Source of the DNA: Symbiodinium natans | Taxonomy: Eukaryota > Sar > Dinophyceae > Suessiales > Symbiodiniaceae | Reading direction: 5' to 3' | Assembly (NCBI GenBank): GCA_905221605.1 | Contig: CAJNDS010000444.1 | Span: 1 to 64,000 of the forward strand | Length of the DNA stretch: 64,000 bases | Part shown: positions 17,559 to 28,600 of the stretch, in pieces | How the letters are laid out: each line of letters opens with the position of its first letter | Position numbering within the stretch: position 1 is the first letter of the stretch | Notes under the pieces: generated by a model | The model's database searches: none | What the model was told of the DNA's origin: nothing | Seen by the model: only the letters and a program-made list of their open reading frames with translations | Translations under genes and position numbers: made by a program

Positions 17559-18666
17559 AGGCAACCAATGGTAATCAGCCTGCTGGACATGGCAGGCCTG
17601 CTTTTGTTTACATCCACGTCTCCTGCAAGGGCTGGGGTCTGTCCGTGCACACAGACAAGGCGGAACTTGCAGATGTTTAGGTCCTCGCGGCACGGCCGCT
17701 GGAGGTTGTTTGAAGATGTTGGCTCTCACTATCTGGTGAGTGGTTTGTATGGGCACTTGCTGGGGCAAGGCGGCTCTGGCGTCTGAGGATGGTACATGTG
17801 CTGGCTGCTGAGTACGGGCCACCGAAAGAGACCTGTGGTAAGACAAGCGATGAAAGGAGCCGAACTCCTAAAGAAAGGACAGGCTAGCTCACGCGGACGC
17901 CACGCAGAGTATGTGTTACTATCTTCAGATGTTGGAGCCAAATTGCCAGCCTTGTGACGTGAGATGTGGTGTTTGGATTCGGCCTCAAGCACTGGAAGGC
18001 CTACAACAACAAATCCGAATGAAGGGCTTGCCAGCAGGGGAACTCTGTCTAAAGAGAGCCCTGGCTCAGTGAGGAGCTGAGGGCCTGGCTGCGCTGATGC
18101 AGCGGAATGGTTGTTCGGCCTCGCCTCCGCTGAGGGAACAACAGTCAATGCTTCTCTGCAGTGTCGGTCCGGGTTAGTAAGAGCGAGAACGCCGGGACCT
18201 CGAGCTGCAGTTTTACCATGAAGCAACCGCGTGAGATGCATTATTGGTCAACTGGTGAGTAAGAGCGAGAAAGCCAGGGTGACGCTACTTTGGGGGAGGC
18301 TGCAAGGCACGGTTAGTAAGTGCGAGAAAGCCGGAGCTGCGGACGAACCTGGAGTAGCAGTTTTTCATACCTCACGTGTTTCACTTTGCGGCCTCGCATG
18401 CGCTGAGGAAATATGCCTCGAACAGAACATCCAGTGCTGAGTGGGGATTGCCAAACTTACGGAGGCTGATGCCACAACAAGTGCCTCAACAGCAATGCAT
18501 GCGGAGGGCAAAGTTCGGCCTCGCGAGTGCTGAGGGTTGCAGCTGAGAGAGGGCCTAGCTGAGAACGCAACACCTCAAGCGAGGTAATTTTTAGTTTAGT
18601 TTCACCTTGACCAACGGCCCCTTCGGGTGGCTACGCCTCGCAGCGTGCAGACGAAAATTCACCTGG

Positions 18667-20778
18667 TGGCTCAAGGTTTCGGCTCAACCCCGGTGGGGTG
18701 CTCAGGTAGAGAGCGTCTTTAGTGCCGTTGTGGCTGGCCCTGGGGCTTGTAACTAAGGGTAGGTTCCGTTTTGAGGCCTGGCAAAACTGTGTTTGCTCGT
18801 AGGCCGGCTGACCGGCTAAGCTGTCATAGAGCGGCGGCCCGCCAACTGCTGCCGTCGACGAAGGGCGTGAGTGCACAGTTTTCGGCCTCGCTTCGCTAGA
18901 GGGAAGCTTTTCGTCCTCGCGTTGCTGAGGGAACCTTGTGGCCTACAGTCTGCTCTGGGTCACAGTGAGAGTTGCAGCCTCGCATTGCTTGAGGGGTGAC
19001 GCAAGCCTGTTGCTCACCAGAGATTCCTGCTGTCTCTGGGTGAGCAAAACCCACCGACCCTCATTTGGATTGAGGGCTGTGCTGAAGGTGAGTTTGGGTT
19101 CCTCGCTCACTTGTGTGGAAAACGAAGGTGAGACCGAAACACGGGGGAAACGGCCAGGCACGCTGCAGACAGTGCAGGCCAACGTCGCACTGCAAGAGGC
19201 ATCCTTGCAGTGGCGACAGGAGTGTCCCGAACAATTGCGGTGTGCTCGAGCCCAAGCTTGCAGGTTTTCGGGGATCTGCAAGCTGAGCACAACAGGATTT
19301 TCTTCGCAGGTAGAATCAGGTAGAAAAGATTTGGCCCAACCCTGGTGGATCTGCCTGGACATAAATAACCAGAGGCATCAGTGTTAAAGCTCATTGACTG
19401 GTGCTACTGAGAAACCGTTGCCAAGGAACTTGCAGTAGGACTGTGGTGCGGCGCAGTGCAAGTTGAAGAGCAGCTGGTGGTGGCTGCTCCCCGGAAAACC
19501 AATAGTCCAAGAAGCCTCCTTCGGCCTCGCTCCGTGCTGAGGGTTTGTAAGGGTTGGTATTGGCCGGAAAGGATTCAGATGGAGGTTACCCGATCTTCGC
19601 GCTTTTCCCATCTGAAGGCAACCAATGGTAATCAGCCTGCTGGACATGGCAGGCCTGCTTTTGTTTACATCCACGTCTCCTGCAAGGGCTGGGGTCTGTC
19701 CGTGCACACAGACAAGGCGGAACCTTGCAGATGTTTAGGTCCTCGCGGCACGGCCGCTGGAGGTTGTTTGAAGATGTTGGCTCTCACTATCTGGTGAGTG
19801 GTTTGTATGGGCACTTGCTGGGGCAAGGCGGCTCTGGCGTCTGAGGATGGTACATGTGCTGGCTGCTGAGTACGGGCCACCGAAAGAGACCTGTGGTAAG
19901 ACAAGCGATGAAAGGAGCCGAACTCCTAAAGAAAGGACAGGCTAGCTCACGCGGACGCCACGCAGAGTATGTGTTACTATCTTCAGATGTTGGAGCCAAA
20001 TTGCCAGCCTTGTGACGTGAGATGTGGTGTTTGGATTCGGCCTCAAGCACTGGAAGGCCTACAACAACAAATCCGAATGAAAACTGTGGTCCTAAGACAC
20101 GCGGTGCAGCTGCTTATACGTGGCACCGCGGGGGTCACATAGAGATAGAGGGCTTGCCAGCAGGGGAACTCTGTCTAAAGAGAGCCCTGGCTCAGTGAGG
20201 AGCTGAGGGCCTGGCTGCGCTGATGCAGCGGAATGGTTGTTCGGCCTCGCCTCCGCTGAGGGAACAACAGTCAATGCTTCTCTGCAGTGTCGGTCCGGGT
20301 TAGTAAGAGCGAGAACGCCGGGACCTCGAGCTGCAGTTTTACCATGAAGCAACCGCGTGAGATGCATTATTGGTCAACTGGTGAGGAAGAGCGAGAAAGC
20401 CAGGGTGACGCTACTTTGGGGGAGGCTGCAAGGCACGGTTAGTAAGTGCGAGAAAGCCGGAGCTGCGGACGAACCTGGAGTAGCAGTTTTTCATACCTCA
20501 CGTGTTTCACTTTGCGGCCTCGCATGCGCTGAGGAAATATGCCTCGAACAGAACATCCAGTGCTGAGTGGGGATTGCCAAACTTACGGAGGCTGATGCCA
20601 CAACAAGTGCCTCAACAGCAATGCATGCGGAGGGCAAAGTTCGGCCTCGCGAGTGCTGAGGGTTGCAGCTGAGAGAGGGCCTAGCTGAGAACGCAACACC
20701 TCAAGCGAGGTAATTTTTAGTTTAGTTTCACCTTGACCAACGGCCCCTTCGGGTGGCTACGCCTCGCAGCGTGCAGAC
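18667..20778 (+). mobile_element. non-coding retro-unit U3
   Basis: Begins TGGCTCAAG at 18667 and ends at the shared tail. Very close to U2 but with the 65-base segment present. The stem-loop is at 19010-19047. The left junction is GAAAATTCACCTGG and the right junction GTAAAATTCCC, both different from the LTR target word, so the U2-U3-U4 series behaves as a preformed concatemer. Confidence 0.85.
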
Positions 20779-20789
20779 GTAAAATTCCC

Positions 20790-23700
20790 TGGCTCAAGGT
20801 TTCGGCTCAACCCCGGTGGGGTGCTCAGGTAGAGAGCGTCTTTAGTGCCGTTGTGGCTGGCCCTGGGGCTTGTAACTAAGGGTAGGTTCCGTTTTGAGGC
20901 CCTGGCAAAACTGTGTTTGCTCGTAGGCCGGCTGACCGGCTAAGCTGTCATAGAGCGGCGGCCCGCCAACTGCTGCCGTCGACGAAGGGCGTGAGTGCAC
21001 AGTTTTCGGCCTCGCTTCGCTGGAGGGAAGCTTTTCGTCCTCGCGTTGCTGAGGGAACCTTGTGACCTACAGTCTGCTCTGGGTCACAGTGAGAGTTGCA
21101 GCCTCGCTTTGCTTGAGGGGTGACGCTAGCCTGTTGCTCACCAGAGATTCCTGCTGTCTCTGGGTGAGCAAAACCCACCGACCCTCATTTGGATTGAGGG
21201 CTGTGCTGAAGGTGAGTTTGGGTTCCTCGCTCACTTGAGTGGAAAACGAAGGTGAGACCGAAACACGGGGGAAAACGGCCAGGCACGCTGCAGACAGTGC
21301 AGGCCAACGTCGCACTGCAAGCGGCATCCTTGCAGTTGTTGACAGGAGTGTCCCGAACAATAGCGGTGTGCTTGAGCCCGAGTTTGCTGGTTTTCGGGGA
21401 TCTGCAAGCTGAGCACAACAGGATATTCTTCGCAGGTAGAATCAGGTAGAAAAGATTTGGCCCAACCCTGGTGGATCTGCCTGGACACAAATAACCAGAG
21501 GCATCAGTGTCGTAAAGCTCATTGACTGGTGCTACTGAGAAACCGTTGCCAAAGAACTTGCAGTAGGACTGTGGTGCGGCGCAGTGCAAGTTGAAGAGCA
21601 GCTGTTGGTGGCTGCTCCCCGGAAAACCAATAGTCCAAGAAGCCTCCTTCGGCCTCGCTCCGTGCTGAGGGTTTGTAAGGGTTGGTATTGGCCGGAAAGG
21701 ATTCAGATGGAGGTTACCCGATCTTCGCGCTTTTCCCATCTGAAGGCAACCAATGGTAATCAGCCTGCTGGACATGGCAGGCCTGCTTTTGTTTACATCC
21801 ACGTCTCCTGCAAGGGCTGGGGTCTGTCCGTGCACACAGACAAGGCGGAACCTTGCAGATGTTTAGGTCCTCGCGGCACGGCCGCTGGAGGTTGTTTGAA
21901 GATGTTGGCTCTCACTGTCTGGTGAGTGGTTTGTATGGGCACTTGCTGGGGCAAGGCGGCTCTGGCGTCTGAGGATGGTACATGTGCTGGCTGCTGAGTA
22001 CGGGCCACCGAAAGAGACCTGTGGTAAGACAAGCGATGAAAGGAGCCGAACTCCTAAACTCTAGGACAGGCTAGCTCACGCGGACGCCACGCAGAGTATG
22101 TGTTACTATCTTCGGATGTTGGAGCCAAATTGTCTCGCCGTGTGACGTGAGATGTGGTGTTTGGTCTCGGCCTCAAGCACTGGAAGGCCTACAAAACAAA
22201 TCCGAATGAAACTGTGGTCCTAAGACACGCGGAGCAGCTGCTAATACGTGGCACCGCGGGGGTCACATAGAGATAGAGGGCTTGCCAGCAAGGGAACTCT
22301 GTCTAGAGATAGCCCTGGCTCAGTGAGGAGCTGAGGGCCTGGCTGCGCTGATGCAGCGGAATGGTTGTTCGGCCTCGCCTCCGCTGAGGGAACAACAGTA
22401 ATGCTTCTCTGCAGTGTCGGTCCGGGTTAGTAAGAGCGAGAACACCGGGACCTCGAGCTGCAGTTTTACCATGAAGCAACCGCGTGAGATGCATTATTGG
22501 TCAACTGGTGAGTAAGAGCGAGAAAGCCAGGGTGACGCTACTTTGGGGGAGACTGCAAGGCACGGTTAGTAAGTGCGAGAAAGCCGGAGCTGCGGACGAA
22601 CCTGGAGTAGCTTTCTTTCATACCTCACGTGTTTCACTTTGCGGCCTCGCATGCGTTGAGGGAATGTGCCTCGAACAGAACATCCAGTGCTGAGTGGGGA
22701 TTGCCAAACTTACGGAGGCTGATGCCACAACAAGTGCCTCAACAGCAATGCATGCGGAGGGCAAAGTTCGGCCTCGCGAGTGCTGAGGGTTGCAACTGAG
22801 AGAGGGCCTAGCTGAGAACGCAACACCTCAAGCGAGGTAATTGGAGACTCTGGAAGCACTGCATGCAGCTTGGACGGCTGATGCTACTGGGCGCAAAGCG
22901 GTAAAGCAGCTTGAAGCATAGACTCCGCGGTGCCGGTGTGTCGGAGCAAGTGATAGGTACAACCGCAGCCCTGCAGAGCTCAATCAAACAAAGCAACATT
23001 CGGCCTCGACTTGGTCTGAGGGAATGTGAGCTATAAAGAGCAAACTCCAGAATATGGATGAGGGACACTGGCCAGGCATGGAGGCCAGCAAAGGGCAGGT
23101 ACCAGCATTGCACTGGAAAAGCCTCGAGTCCCAATGGCAGTGAACTTTGTGGTGAGGAATACGTCGACTGGTAAGTAAGTGCGAGAAAGCCAGGGCGATT
23201 CTGGGGAGAACAGCAAGGCACGGTTAGTAAGTGCGAGAACACCGGAGCTGCTGAGAACCCTGGATTAGCCGGGACGTACTCCGTGGAGGATTCGTTGTCA
23301 CTGCTTTCAGAAATGCCCACAAGGACCAAGCATGCAGCTAAACCGTGGTCGCAGAGTGGGCCTCACTTCGGTTGAGGGAAATCGACTCCCAAGTGAGAGT
23401 ATGGAGTTTTGGTGGCAAACAAGAGAGCCAGCCGACTGTCTTTGGAACAATGGCTACGGCTGGATGAGAATGTCAAGTCTCACAATGGATAGCGGCCTCG
23501 TACATAATATCCTCACAGGCAGGGTGGGTTTGACCTGGCTGTCGGCACCTTGCCCGGCCCCCTGTCAGGCGCCTGTACCGGCCACCTGTTGAAGGTGTGT
23601 GGCGTGGGGTCACCGGTGCGTAGCGGCGATTTCGGTCGCTTAGTGTCCTCCAGCCTAAAACGGGGTATGTTTGGGCAGGTACTTCACCTGTTCCTCCTGC

Positions 23701-24361
23701 TTGGCTCGTGTTGGAGATGTGTGAATCGAGGGCATGGATCCGTCAAGGTGAGATGACGAGAAAGTGCAGAATGGCCTCAATCAATATGGAACGGTCTATG
23801 TATGGGGATTGACCACCCCGCCGGTAGAGGGATAGCGGCCTCTGAGAATCGGAGGGCATGGATCACCTCCCGGCCAAAGCCACAGGAAGTATGCCCTGTG
23901 CTTGCAAGAGGCAGCCACCGTAACCAGAGTCCATGAAGCCTTGGGCCATGACCTGGTTTGAAGACATGTCCGGCCTCACTACGGTTGAGGGGTGGATGGA
24001 AGCACTCAGGACATGCAATGAGGCTCGTAGAACGAGCATCTGGGTCTAAAGGAATGACCTCCATTCGGTGAGGGATAGCGGCCTCCACGAACGAGGGCAT
24101 GGATCGCCTCCCGAATAGACAACACAGAGAATGTGCAAGCATACAGGCAATTTGCCTTGGCCAAAGTCTTCAAGCCAATGGCAACGACTTGGTCAAAAGG
24201 ACATTCCGGCCTCACTTCGGTTGAGGGTAGCGGTACGTCAAAACCGAGGACAAGGAATGAGAGGGGGAACTTACCGGCAGTTTCACCCCACAGTTTTAGT
24301 AAGTTTTGTTTCACTTGAACCCATAGCCCCTTCGGGTGGCTACGCCTCGCAGCGTGCAGAC
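20790..24361 (+). mobile_element. extended non-coding retro-unit U4
   Basis: It follows U1-U3 up to about 22839 and then, where the others run into their tail, continues with a different 1.5-kb segment before ending in the same tail at 24325-24361. The extra segment has its own hairpins of the AC/GT and GAC/GTC classes (23002, 23363, 23972, 24211), two more GTAAGTAAG/GTTAGTAAG-GCGAGAA motifs (23169, 23222) and a repeated GAGGGCATGGATC word (about 23725, 23850, 24095). No credible ORF. It may be a fusion of two unit families sharing a tail. It is followed by a perfect copy of the 14-bp site. Confidence 0.8.
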
Positions 24362-24374
24362 GAAAGTTCCTGTC

Positions 24375-24383
24375 TGGCTCAAG
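24375..24383 (+). other. spliced-leader relic at LINE and unit 5' ends (TGGCTCAAG)
   Basis: TGGCTCAAG, the last nine bases of the dinoflagellate spliced leader, is the first shared sequence of all five elements: 14468, 16605, 18667, 20790 and 24375. The bases before it differ (CCTGTC, ACCTGG, ATTCCC), so the boundary is real. A second leader-like TTTCGGCTCAA follows within 12 bases. Confidence 0.75.
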
Positions 24384-24525
24384 TTTCGGCTCAACCCCGG
24401 TGGGGTGCTCAGGTAGGGAGTGCTGTTGCCTGGAGACTGTACCTAAGGGTGGGCTCCAACAGGACTCAAACCGAAACCCTGTGTTTGCTTGGTAGTCGGC
24501 TGCCAGCAACATAGCTGCCTGAGTA

Positions 24526-24693
24526 CGGCCTCGCCAAGTGCTGAGGGAACTTTTCAGCCTCGCTTCGGCAGAGGGTGTGTTTTCGGCCTCGCTTCGGCAG
24601 AGGGAGGGGCTAGTTCGGCCTCGCTCCGGCTGAGGACACATAAAGTTCGGCCTCACTACGGTTGAGGGGATCTTAAGCCTCGCATTGCTGAGG
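24526..24693 (+). repeat. cluster of six bulged hairpins in the LINE leader
   Basis: Hairpins at 24526-24547, 24555-24575, 24584-24604, 24616-24635, 24648-24668 and 24676-24693. Each has CCTC on the left and T-GAGG or A-GAGG on the right, with one unpaired base before GAGG and two or more variable pairs inside (GC/GC or AC/GT). Two have a TTCG loop closed by C-G. The last overlaps the region just before ORF1, so the cluster could act on translation as well as on RNA recognition. Confidence 0.8.
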
Positions 24694-24726
24694 TGCTGGT
24701 GGGACTGGCATCAGGCTGCAGCAGTC

Positions 24727-25698
24727 ATGGGGAAGCATTGTACTGTGTGTGCCCACTGTGAGGTGGGTTGGGTCTGGAATGAAGACTTGAACAACAACCC
24801 GAACTGCTGGCATTGCGGAAAGGCGTGGAAAAAGGCCACCTACCGTGAGCGAGCATGGTCAAGCCAGCGTAAGAAGTGGCAATGGCCAAAGGACGACGCT
24901 ACATGGTGGACAAGACAGGCCAAGAACAAAGAAGGGACGGCCGACCAAGCTCTCACGAAGGCGTGGGGTACGCTTTCTATGGAGGCAAAGAAGGCCATCG
25001 AAGAAGCAGGATGGAAGCCGCGGACGATGGAGCCGGGGCCCAATTGGCCCCCGGGACTACCGGGCAGTGGATCGCAAACCGAAAGCATGACGCAAAAGGA
25101 GTACCACGAGGCCATTGAAACGGTGTGGCAGGGAGCTGAGCCCGCAGTGCAAAGGCTGCTCAGGGCAGCGGGTATTCCCCCGCCAGGGGATTACAAGCCT
25201 GAGGATGAGACGCCAAAGCAGGAGCTCAGCCGCCATGTTGGTACATACAGAAGGACGACAAACAAGTTGAGATCACTCATTGAGAAAAAGGTCCGGCTTC
25301 AAGACAAAACGGAAAAGATCAAGAGCGAGTTCGAGCAGGCCATGAAGCAGCTTGCGCAAGTCAGCCAGGCCATCCAGACCACGGAGCTTGAGGTTGCGGA
25401 AGCACAGAGGAAGGTACAAGCCTGTGTGAAAGATGAGGAGGACTCGCCGTACAAGGACGTCGCATCCTACCTGGAAAAGGAAGGGATCATCCTGACCGAC
25501 GAGCAAGCGGAAGCGCTCAAAACAAGGATGGCAGTCAAGGTCGTGGAGACAGACTGGACTGGAGTCTTGGGCCCACGAGAGCCAGGCATGCCAACCGAAC
25601 TTGGCATGTATGGGCCGATGCGCATGTCTCGAGATGTGTCAGTCAGGGCAACGCCGACGGGGCGCGAACGCTCGCCGGCGCGTGCCCATGGCGAATGA
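24727..25698 (+). CDS. LINE ORF1 protein, zinc-binding and coiled-coil
   Basis: I start it at the ATG at 24727 (MGKHCTVCAHC); the frame is open further left but only with a TTG. 323 residues. Residues 4-29 hold two Cys pairs (CTVCAHC ... CWHCGKAW), a likely zinc ribbon. A Trp/Lys-rich basic section follows, and residues about 175-245 form a long charged helix (LIEKKVRLQDKTEKIKSEFEQAMKQL), probably a coiled coil. The end is Arg/Pro-rich. This layout, a nucleic-acid-binding head plus an oligomerising coil, suits a LINE RNA-packaging protein, but I see no RRM or CCHC. Its TGA overlaps the ORF2 ATG. It is the best candidate for binding the repeated RNA hairpins (inference). Confidence 0.85.
   Translation: MGKHCTVCAHCEVGWVWNEDLNNNPNCWHCGKAWKKATYRERAWSSQRKKWQWPKDDATWWTRQAKNKEGTADQALTKAWGTLSMEAKKAIEEAGWKPRTMEPGPNWPPGLPGSGSQTESMTQKEYHEAIETVWQGAEPAVQRLLRAAGIPPPGDYKPEDETPKQELSRHVGTYRRTTNKLRSLIEKKVRLQDKTEKIKSEFEQAMKQLAQVSQAIQTTELEVAEAQRKVQACVKDEEDSPYKDVASYLEKEGIILTDEQAEALKTRMAVKVVETDWTGVLGPREPGMPTELGMYGPMRMSRDVSVRATPTGRERSPARAHGE
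25695..25698 (+). promoter_or_regulatory. ATGA stop-start overlap coupling ORF1 and ORF2
   Basis: The ORF2 start (ATG, 25695-25697) and the ORF1 stop (TGA, 25696-25698) share two bases. Such overlaps allow termination-reinitiation, known for some LINEs such as SART1. No ribosome-binding site is expected in a eukaryote. Confidence 0.7.
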
Positions 25699-28600
25699 AG
25701 CCTCGGCTGGGACAGGAGTGGAGGGGCCGACACCTCAGAGTCGCTCCTGGTCCGAACAGCCAAAAGAAGCAAGCAAGACAGTCTCAGGAGTCTCAATGGG
25801 GAGACTCTGTTTACACTTTTGGTGGTGGCCGGAAGCAGTGTCACGGGGACATTGTATGGCCACAGGCGCATGGGGAAGGCAGTCAAGCTGTGTCTAGTAC
25901 CCATGTGCCTAGTACAAACAGCACAGTGGAAGACAGCCAAGAGAGCTGGAGTCCAGTTAAGAGGGGTCCGGAGCCTGTCCGAGCTGTGGACAGCAGTTGG
26001 GCGGTCACAGGGCCCAGATACTTCCATATAACAAGGGAAGACATCGAGGAGGAATGTGAGCATTCGGCCTCGCGAGAAGCTGAGGGAAGCCAAATACAGA
26101 TGAGAGACCATGCAGCGGTTAGAGGGGAGAACATGAAGGCCTCGCAGGAAGCTGAGGAAACACGATTCTCGGCCTCGCCGTGTGCTGAGGGTCGCAGAGG
26201 CAAACAAAAGCCCAAGAAGCGGAAAGCAAAACCCACGAAACCACCAAAAGATCTGCCAAAGGAGTGGCAAACGCTATGCCAAGTGGTGGGTAGATATGAT
26301 GCTTCCAGTGAGGCTGCTGCACTCGAAGCCATTGAGAAGCTGGAAGAGCAGGAACTCAACCCGCTACAACAACGAGCATGCCACGAAGTGCTTCGTTCCT
26401 TTGTGGAGCATGACGCACAATATGCCAAATGGATCTTGGCAGATGTGGCAAGTGGGTATCGCCAAGATGATAAGGCCGAATGCATCAAAATCACAGCGGC
26501 TAACATCACCAGCTGGAGGAAACCCATTGCGGCATGGATACATGAACTAGGACCGGACCTGGTGGTGCTGCAGGAAACCCACCTCAAGACGGAGGGTATC
26601 CAGCAAGCCATGAGCCATTGCCAAGATATGGGATACACCTTCATTGGCATGCCAGGCAGTACAAAAATTAAGGGTGTACAAGGAGGCCTGGCAGTGGTTG
26701 CACCCCGACATAGGAATCTGCGATACCTTACCGAGTATGGGTCAGGACCGGCGGGCTTCCTGGCATGTGCCATGAGAAACAAAGGCTGGGATTTGATCAT
26801 CGTCAGTCTGTATTTGGAGAGCGGGGTCGGATTCCAGGCTCCAAACAATATCCAAGTACTGGCGAGACTGATAGCCTTTCTCAAGGGCTGCAAAGTGCCA
26901 TATATGGTGCTGGGAGATTGGAATGAAGCCCAGGATACCATGAGGGGCACAACTATGGCGACAGAAGTTGGTGGTGCATTTGTAGGAGTGGGGGAACCAA
27001 CGGCCCAAGGATCGGACGAAATTGATTACGGGCTGGTTGCGAAATGCTTGGTGCCCATCCTGCAAGTGAAAACGGATTGGGAAACCCCTTTTCGGCCTCA
27101 TGCTGCGATGCATTGGAGGGTAGCCCAACCGTGCAGTAGCCCTGATGTTCCCCAGATGAAGAAGGCGGGAGCATTGGTGACGGAGACTGCGGAATACGAA
27201 CCAGTTCAAAACACACAGAGCATCAACATCCTGGATGAACCCAAGATGGAAGATGAGCTCAGTGAGACATTCGCTCACCTGAGTGCCGGGGTGGAGAGGT
27301 CGATCACAGGCCGAATCGAAGGCATGGGTGTTAAATCCGAGATTGTCCGGAAGAAGTTGGTGGTCAACAACCCGGAGAACGTTGTCTGGACAGGCAAGAG
27401 GGCGGCCTTTTGGAACAGGGTCCAACAATGGGTCAAACAAGGCAGACATCATGGCGATGCGCATCCGGTGGCGCGCCTGGTCCAACGTAGGCTAGGCGAG
27501 TATTACGAGGGTGATGCTCAGAACCAGGAGGATATGCTCGTGAATATCCTGGGCCGGGGTACGGACGCTAGACTTGTTCTGAAGCGCATCGACGAACAGC
27601 AATGCTACGCGAGAAAGGCGGATATGGAAGAGACAGCCCACCAGTACAAGCAATGGCTCAGCAAGGCCATGGAAAAGGGCATGCGACCATTATACAATGC
27701 CTTGCGAAAAGAAGAACAAGTGGTACAAAGACCCTACATGGAATATGACATGCTGGAACGGCCACACATTCGCCGAGACCACTGGGCGGCAGTGTGGACG
27801 ACGGGCCAGCCGTTGGCAAAATCGGCCTCGCTCATGACGGAGCTCGAGGATGCAGCCAAAAAACAAGCGGCCAGCGTGGAGCCGCTAAACCCTGTCGAGG
27901 TCAAGGCAAGGATCAAAAAACTGGCACTAAAGAGCCCGGGGCCGGATGGCTGGAGGATTGATCATTTGCAGGCCATGGACGACAAAGCAGTTGAAGCCGT
28001 TGTGTCCTTCTTCCATGAATGTGAGGCCAAGGCAGCATGGCCGCAGCAAATGACAGTCTCCCTTATAGCAATGCTGCCGAAGAATCTGACCCGGGAAAGA
28101 CCAATTGCTTTGCTACACATCCTGTACAGGACCTGGGTCCGTTTGCGATGGGATCTGGTAAGTACTTGGCAGGCAGGCTATGCCCAAACTGCCACGTATG
28201 ACAAGGCAGTCCCAGGCAGTTGCTGCTTGGACGTGGCTGTAGGCAGACTACTGCGAAATGAGGTGGCGAAGACAAATGGTGTGCATGTGGTGTCACTCTT
28301 TGTGGACCTCGAGTCCTTTTTCGATACCATCCAATTTCAGCAATTGATCACGGCAGCAACGGCCCTGCAATATCCACCGCTAATCCTGAAGATGGCACTG
28401 GAAGTGTACATGGGTGCCAGATATTTGGTGGCGGATGGGGTGCTGTCGGCAGGCATCAGAGCCACGAATGGCGTGCAAGCAGGGTGTCCAGCTGCGCCAT
28501 CGTTGGCAAAGGTGGCATTGCACCCGGTGATAGATAAGATCCAAAGGCGACGAGATGTGGCAAACGTGGATTGTTGGTTGGATGATGTCTCAATTGACAT

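Larger units (their letters stand above)
16605..18652 (+). mobile_element. non-coding retro-unit U2
   Basis: Same head, body and tail as U1 at high identity. It lacks about 65 bases around 18021 that U1, U3 and U4 retain. Its conserved hairpin (TTGCTCACC AGAGA / TCTCTGGGTGAGCAA) is intact at 16951-16988. Its right junction is GAAAATTCACCTGG rather than the 14-bp LTR word, so U2 and U3 were probably already joined before arriving here. Minus-strand frames of up to 320 codons cross it but look like shadows. Confidence 0.85.

Noticed and set aside
16884-17846. 320-codon minus-strand ORF in U2
   Set aside because: Broken at different points in U1, U3 and U4; the changes do not respect codons; hairpins of the plus strand explain the sequence.
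14468-24361. CRISPR array or rDNA-type tandem genes
   Set aside because: Units are about 2 kb without short direct repeats and unique spacers, and contain no rRNA-like conserved segments.
24526-24693. Hairpins read as bacterial rho-independent terminators
   Set aside because: No T tract follows them, they are dispersed and in coding regions, and the DNA is eukaryotic.
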